Below are positions 62,864 through 64,000 of a stretch of DNA of 64,000 nucleotides, piece by piece. Source of the DNA: Cellvibrio sp. (lineage in GTDB: Bacteria; Pseudomonadota; Gammaproteobacteria; Pseudomonadales; Cellvibrionaceae); assembly GCA_016712405.1 (NCBI GenBank), contig JADJRD010000014.1:434001-498000 (forward strand). Direction: 5' to 3'. A program made the position numbers and the translations under genes. Under the pieces are notes generated by a model. The model was given only the letters and a program-made list of their open reading frames with translations. It did not search any database and was not told the origin of the DNA. Numbering within the stretch: position 1 is the stretch's first letter; the number at the start of each line of letters is the position of its first letter.

Positions 62864-63449
62864 GTGGGACGACAGCTGGAGTTCGAGCCGGGTGAAGCTT
62901 TACAGAAAGCAATGGTTGCTTTCTGGAGCAAAGGCTACGAACGGACATCCGTTTCCGATCTTGAAAACAGCACCGGTATTGGACGCAAGAGTCTCTACCG
63001 AATGTTTGAAGGTAAGGAACAGCTGTTTCTTGCTGTGTTGGTAAATTACCAGCATCTCATGGCAAAGCAGAACTTGAGCGCTCTTATGCGGGCTGAGGCT
63101 GACGTCGCCGATATACAGGGCCTTCTCGACAAGCTCGTGTCCAGCGCGTCCACATCTGAGGGCTCGATGGGGTGCCTTATCTGCAATACAGCCGTAGAAT
63201 TTGGTCGCGAGAACGAAGCAATCGCCAATCATGTGGAAGCTTTTTTTTACGCAAATCCGCCGTGCGCTTCTCAATGCTCTGAAAGGGGCAATTGCCAAAA
63301 AGCAGATTGAGCTAACCCCGTCGGAAGTAACAGCAGAAGTAAACTTTCTGTTTGGAATTATTCAGAGTCTTTGTGTGCTTGGACGCGCTGGAGTTTCAAA
63401 AAACACTCTGAACGATGTTGTCAGCACAGCCTTAAAAAGACTGGGTTGA
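62864..63449 (+). pseudogene. TetR-family regulator, frameshifted
   Basis: GTG 62864 with AGGGGG about 11 nt upstream opens MGRQLEFEPGEALQKAMVAF with a TetR helix-turn-helix (SVSDLENSTGIGRKSLYRMF, about 30-50) and runs to 63310; the remaining C-terminal domain (TQIRRALLNALKGAIAKKQ...LKRLG) is in another frame to 63449. The frames join if one T is removed from the T8 run 63241-63248 (AFF-TQIRR), giving 194 residues, a typical TetR. A homopolymer lesion, real or technical. DNA-binding part intact in either case. Confidence 0.8.
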
Positions 63450-63465
63450 TTTTTTTTGCCCAAAA

Positions 63466-63482
63466 GACAGCGATCGTTGTCA
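63466..63482 (+). promoter_or_regulatory. Operator-like palindrome before the SRPBCC gene
   Basis: GACAGCGATCGTTGTCA, nearly symmetric around CGATCG, 23 nt before ATG 63505. Matches the site at 62791-62808 at most positions. Confidence 0.7.
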
Positions 63483-63504
63483 TATTATGTGAGGATACGG
63501 AGAC

Positions 63505-63936
63505 ATGAAGAGAACCACTAAAGTTTCGTTAACAGTACAAATACCTGCAGCGAGTGCTTGGCATGTCATCTCCAAAGGTGGCGACGTCCATCACTGGTTC
63601 GGAGCTGTAATTACTGCCTGTGAGCTCAATGGTGATGGCGTTGGTGCACAACGTTCATGTGTCATGGCAGACGGAGCCAAGCTTGAAGAGAAGATCATTG
63701 CTGTAGACCACAACTTGCGTCGCTTCGTTTATGCAGTCAATCAGCACCCATTGCCCGCTAGCAATGTGGTCGGGACAGTTGTTGTGAGTGACTTAGACGA
63801 CAATACAGCAACCATTCAATGGGGCGCTGAGTATGAATGCGATGAGCAATATTTCGAAATGATAGACCAAATGTTAGCTGGTCTATACGAACAGGGTATC
63901 CGTTCGCTTGAAACCTATTGCCGCCAAGCGGCCTAA
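63505..63936 (+). CDS. SRPBCC (START-like) domain protein
   Basis: 143 residues. VSLTVQIPAASAWHVISKGGDVHHWFG is the typical N-terminal strand-helix of polyketide cyclase/START-like proteins; a hydrophobic ligand cavity is expected. Ribosome site GAGG about 10 nt upstream. In the same direction as tetR and probably under its control. Precise ligand unknown. Confidence 0.82.
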   Translation: MKRTTKVSLTVQIPAASAWHVISKGGDVHHWFGAVITACELNGDGVGAQRSCVMADGAKLEEKIIAVDHNLRRFVYAVNQHPLPASNVVGTVVVSDLDDNTATIQWGAEYECDEQYFEMIDQMLAGLYEQGIRSLETYCRQAA

Positions 63937-63952
63937 TCCAGGAGAAAATGCA

Positions 63953-64000
63953 ATGTCAATTAAAGCAATTCTAGCCACAAAAAATGTAGCTGTATGGGAC
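63953..64000 (+). CDS. Start of an unidentified CDS, cut by the window end
   Basis: ATG 63953 with AGGAGA upstream (63940-63945) begins MSIKAILATKNVAVWD and is open to the end. Sixteen nt after the SRPBCC stop, so part of the same operon. Too short to identify. Confidence 0.6.
   Translation, partial: MSIKAILATKNVAVWD

Overview
The window looks like chromosomal DNA of a plant-polysaccharide-degrading gammaproteobacterium of the Cellvibrio type (inference). Reasons: the pilQ-aroK-aroB-damX order, RNase P RNA of the gammaproteobacterial A type, two large TonB-dependent receptors, a six-gene TonB energising operon, a CE2-type acetyl esterase, GH31, GH43 and six-hairpin glycosidases, and a GPH sugar symporter. 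Moderate GC, no plasmid or phage functions, no CRISPR array.

Layout. 1-5.6 kb: end of pilQ, aroK, aroB, a DamX-like SPOR protein with a probable N-terminal frameshift, apaG, then gcvT-gcvH on the minus strand. 5.7-16 kb: a CHASE/PAS hybrid-free sensor kinase, a beta-barrel protein, a TonB receptor, rnpB, a RelE/ParE-RelB toxin-antitoxin pair, a GPH symporter, ppa and a double-FHA membrane protein. 16-25 kb: an MMPL/RND exporter, two SGNH esterases and leuS-lptE-holA. 25-33.5 kb: an operon DUF3450 - MotA/TolQ/ExbB fusion - ExbB - ExbD - TonB - TPR (TtpC/TonB2 type), followed by lipoproteins and an esterase. 33.5-40 kb: rplU-rpmA, obg, proB, the two PH-domain membrane proteins YdbS/YdbT (YdbT frameshifted) and small proteins.

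40-57.9 kb is the most interesting block: a catabolic island for L-rhamnose and, presumably, a rhamnose-containing polysaccharide. It encodes every step of the non-phosphorylative diketo-hydrolase route: L-rhamnose 1-dehydrogenase, rhamnonolactonase, L-rhamnonate dehydratase, 2-keto-3-deoxy-rhamnonate 4-dehydrogenase, 2,4-diketo-3-deoxy-rhamnonate hydrolase, an FMN L-lactate dehydrogenase, a RhaT-type permease, an IclR regulator, a 1016-residue TonB receptor, and GH31, GH43 and an unassigned (alpha/alpha)6 glycosidase. Two promoters in it (45291-45344 on plus, 57874-57821 on minus) are the same 54-bp sequence with 8 differences, each a sigma70 promoter (TTGACG-17-TAGGAT) overlapped by a 35-bp palindrome; this is probably the IclR operator.

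58-64 kb: GST, NTF2-like protein, lipoprotein, a frameshifted TauE/SafE permease, tRNA-Met(CAT), aroA, an unlisted 43-residue membrane peptide, a REP-bounded relic of a RAYT transposase, and a frameshifted TetR with an SRPBCC gene sharing an operator-like palindrome.

Two palindromic repeat families recur. One (GTCATTCCTGC...) supplies the last codons and stop of lldD. The other (CCCCTAACCTCCCC...) lies in rhamnose-operon spacers 2-3 nt past stop codons and has entered leuS and aroA in frame. Four genes (damX, ydbT, tauE-like, tetR) each need a single-base change to be intact, which could be true lesions or assembly indels.
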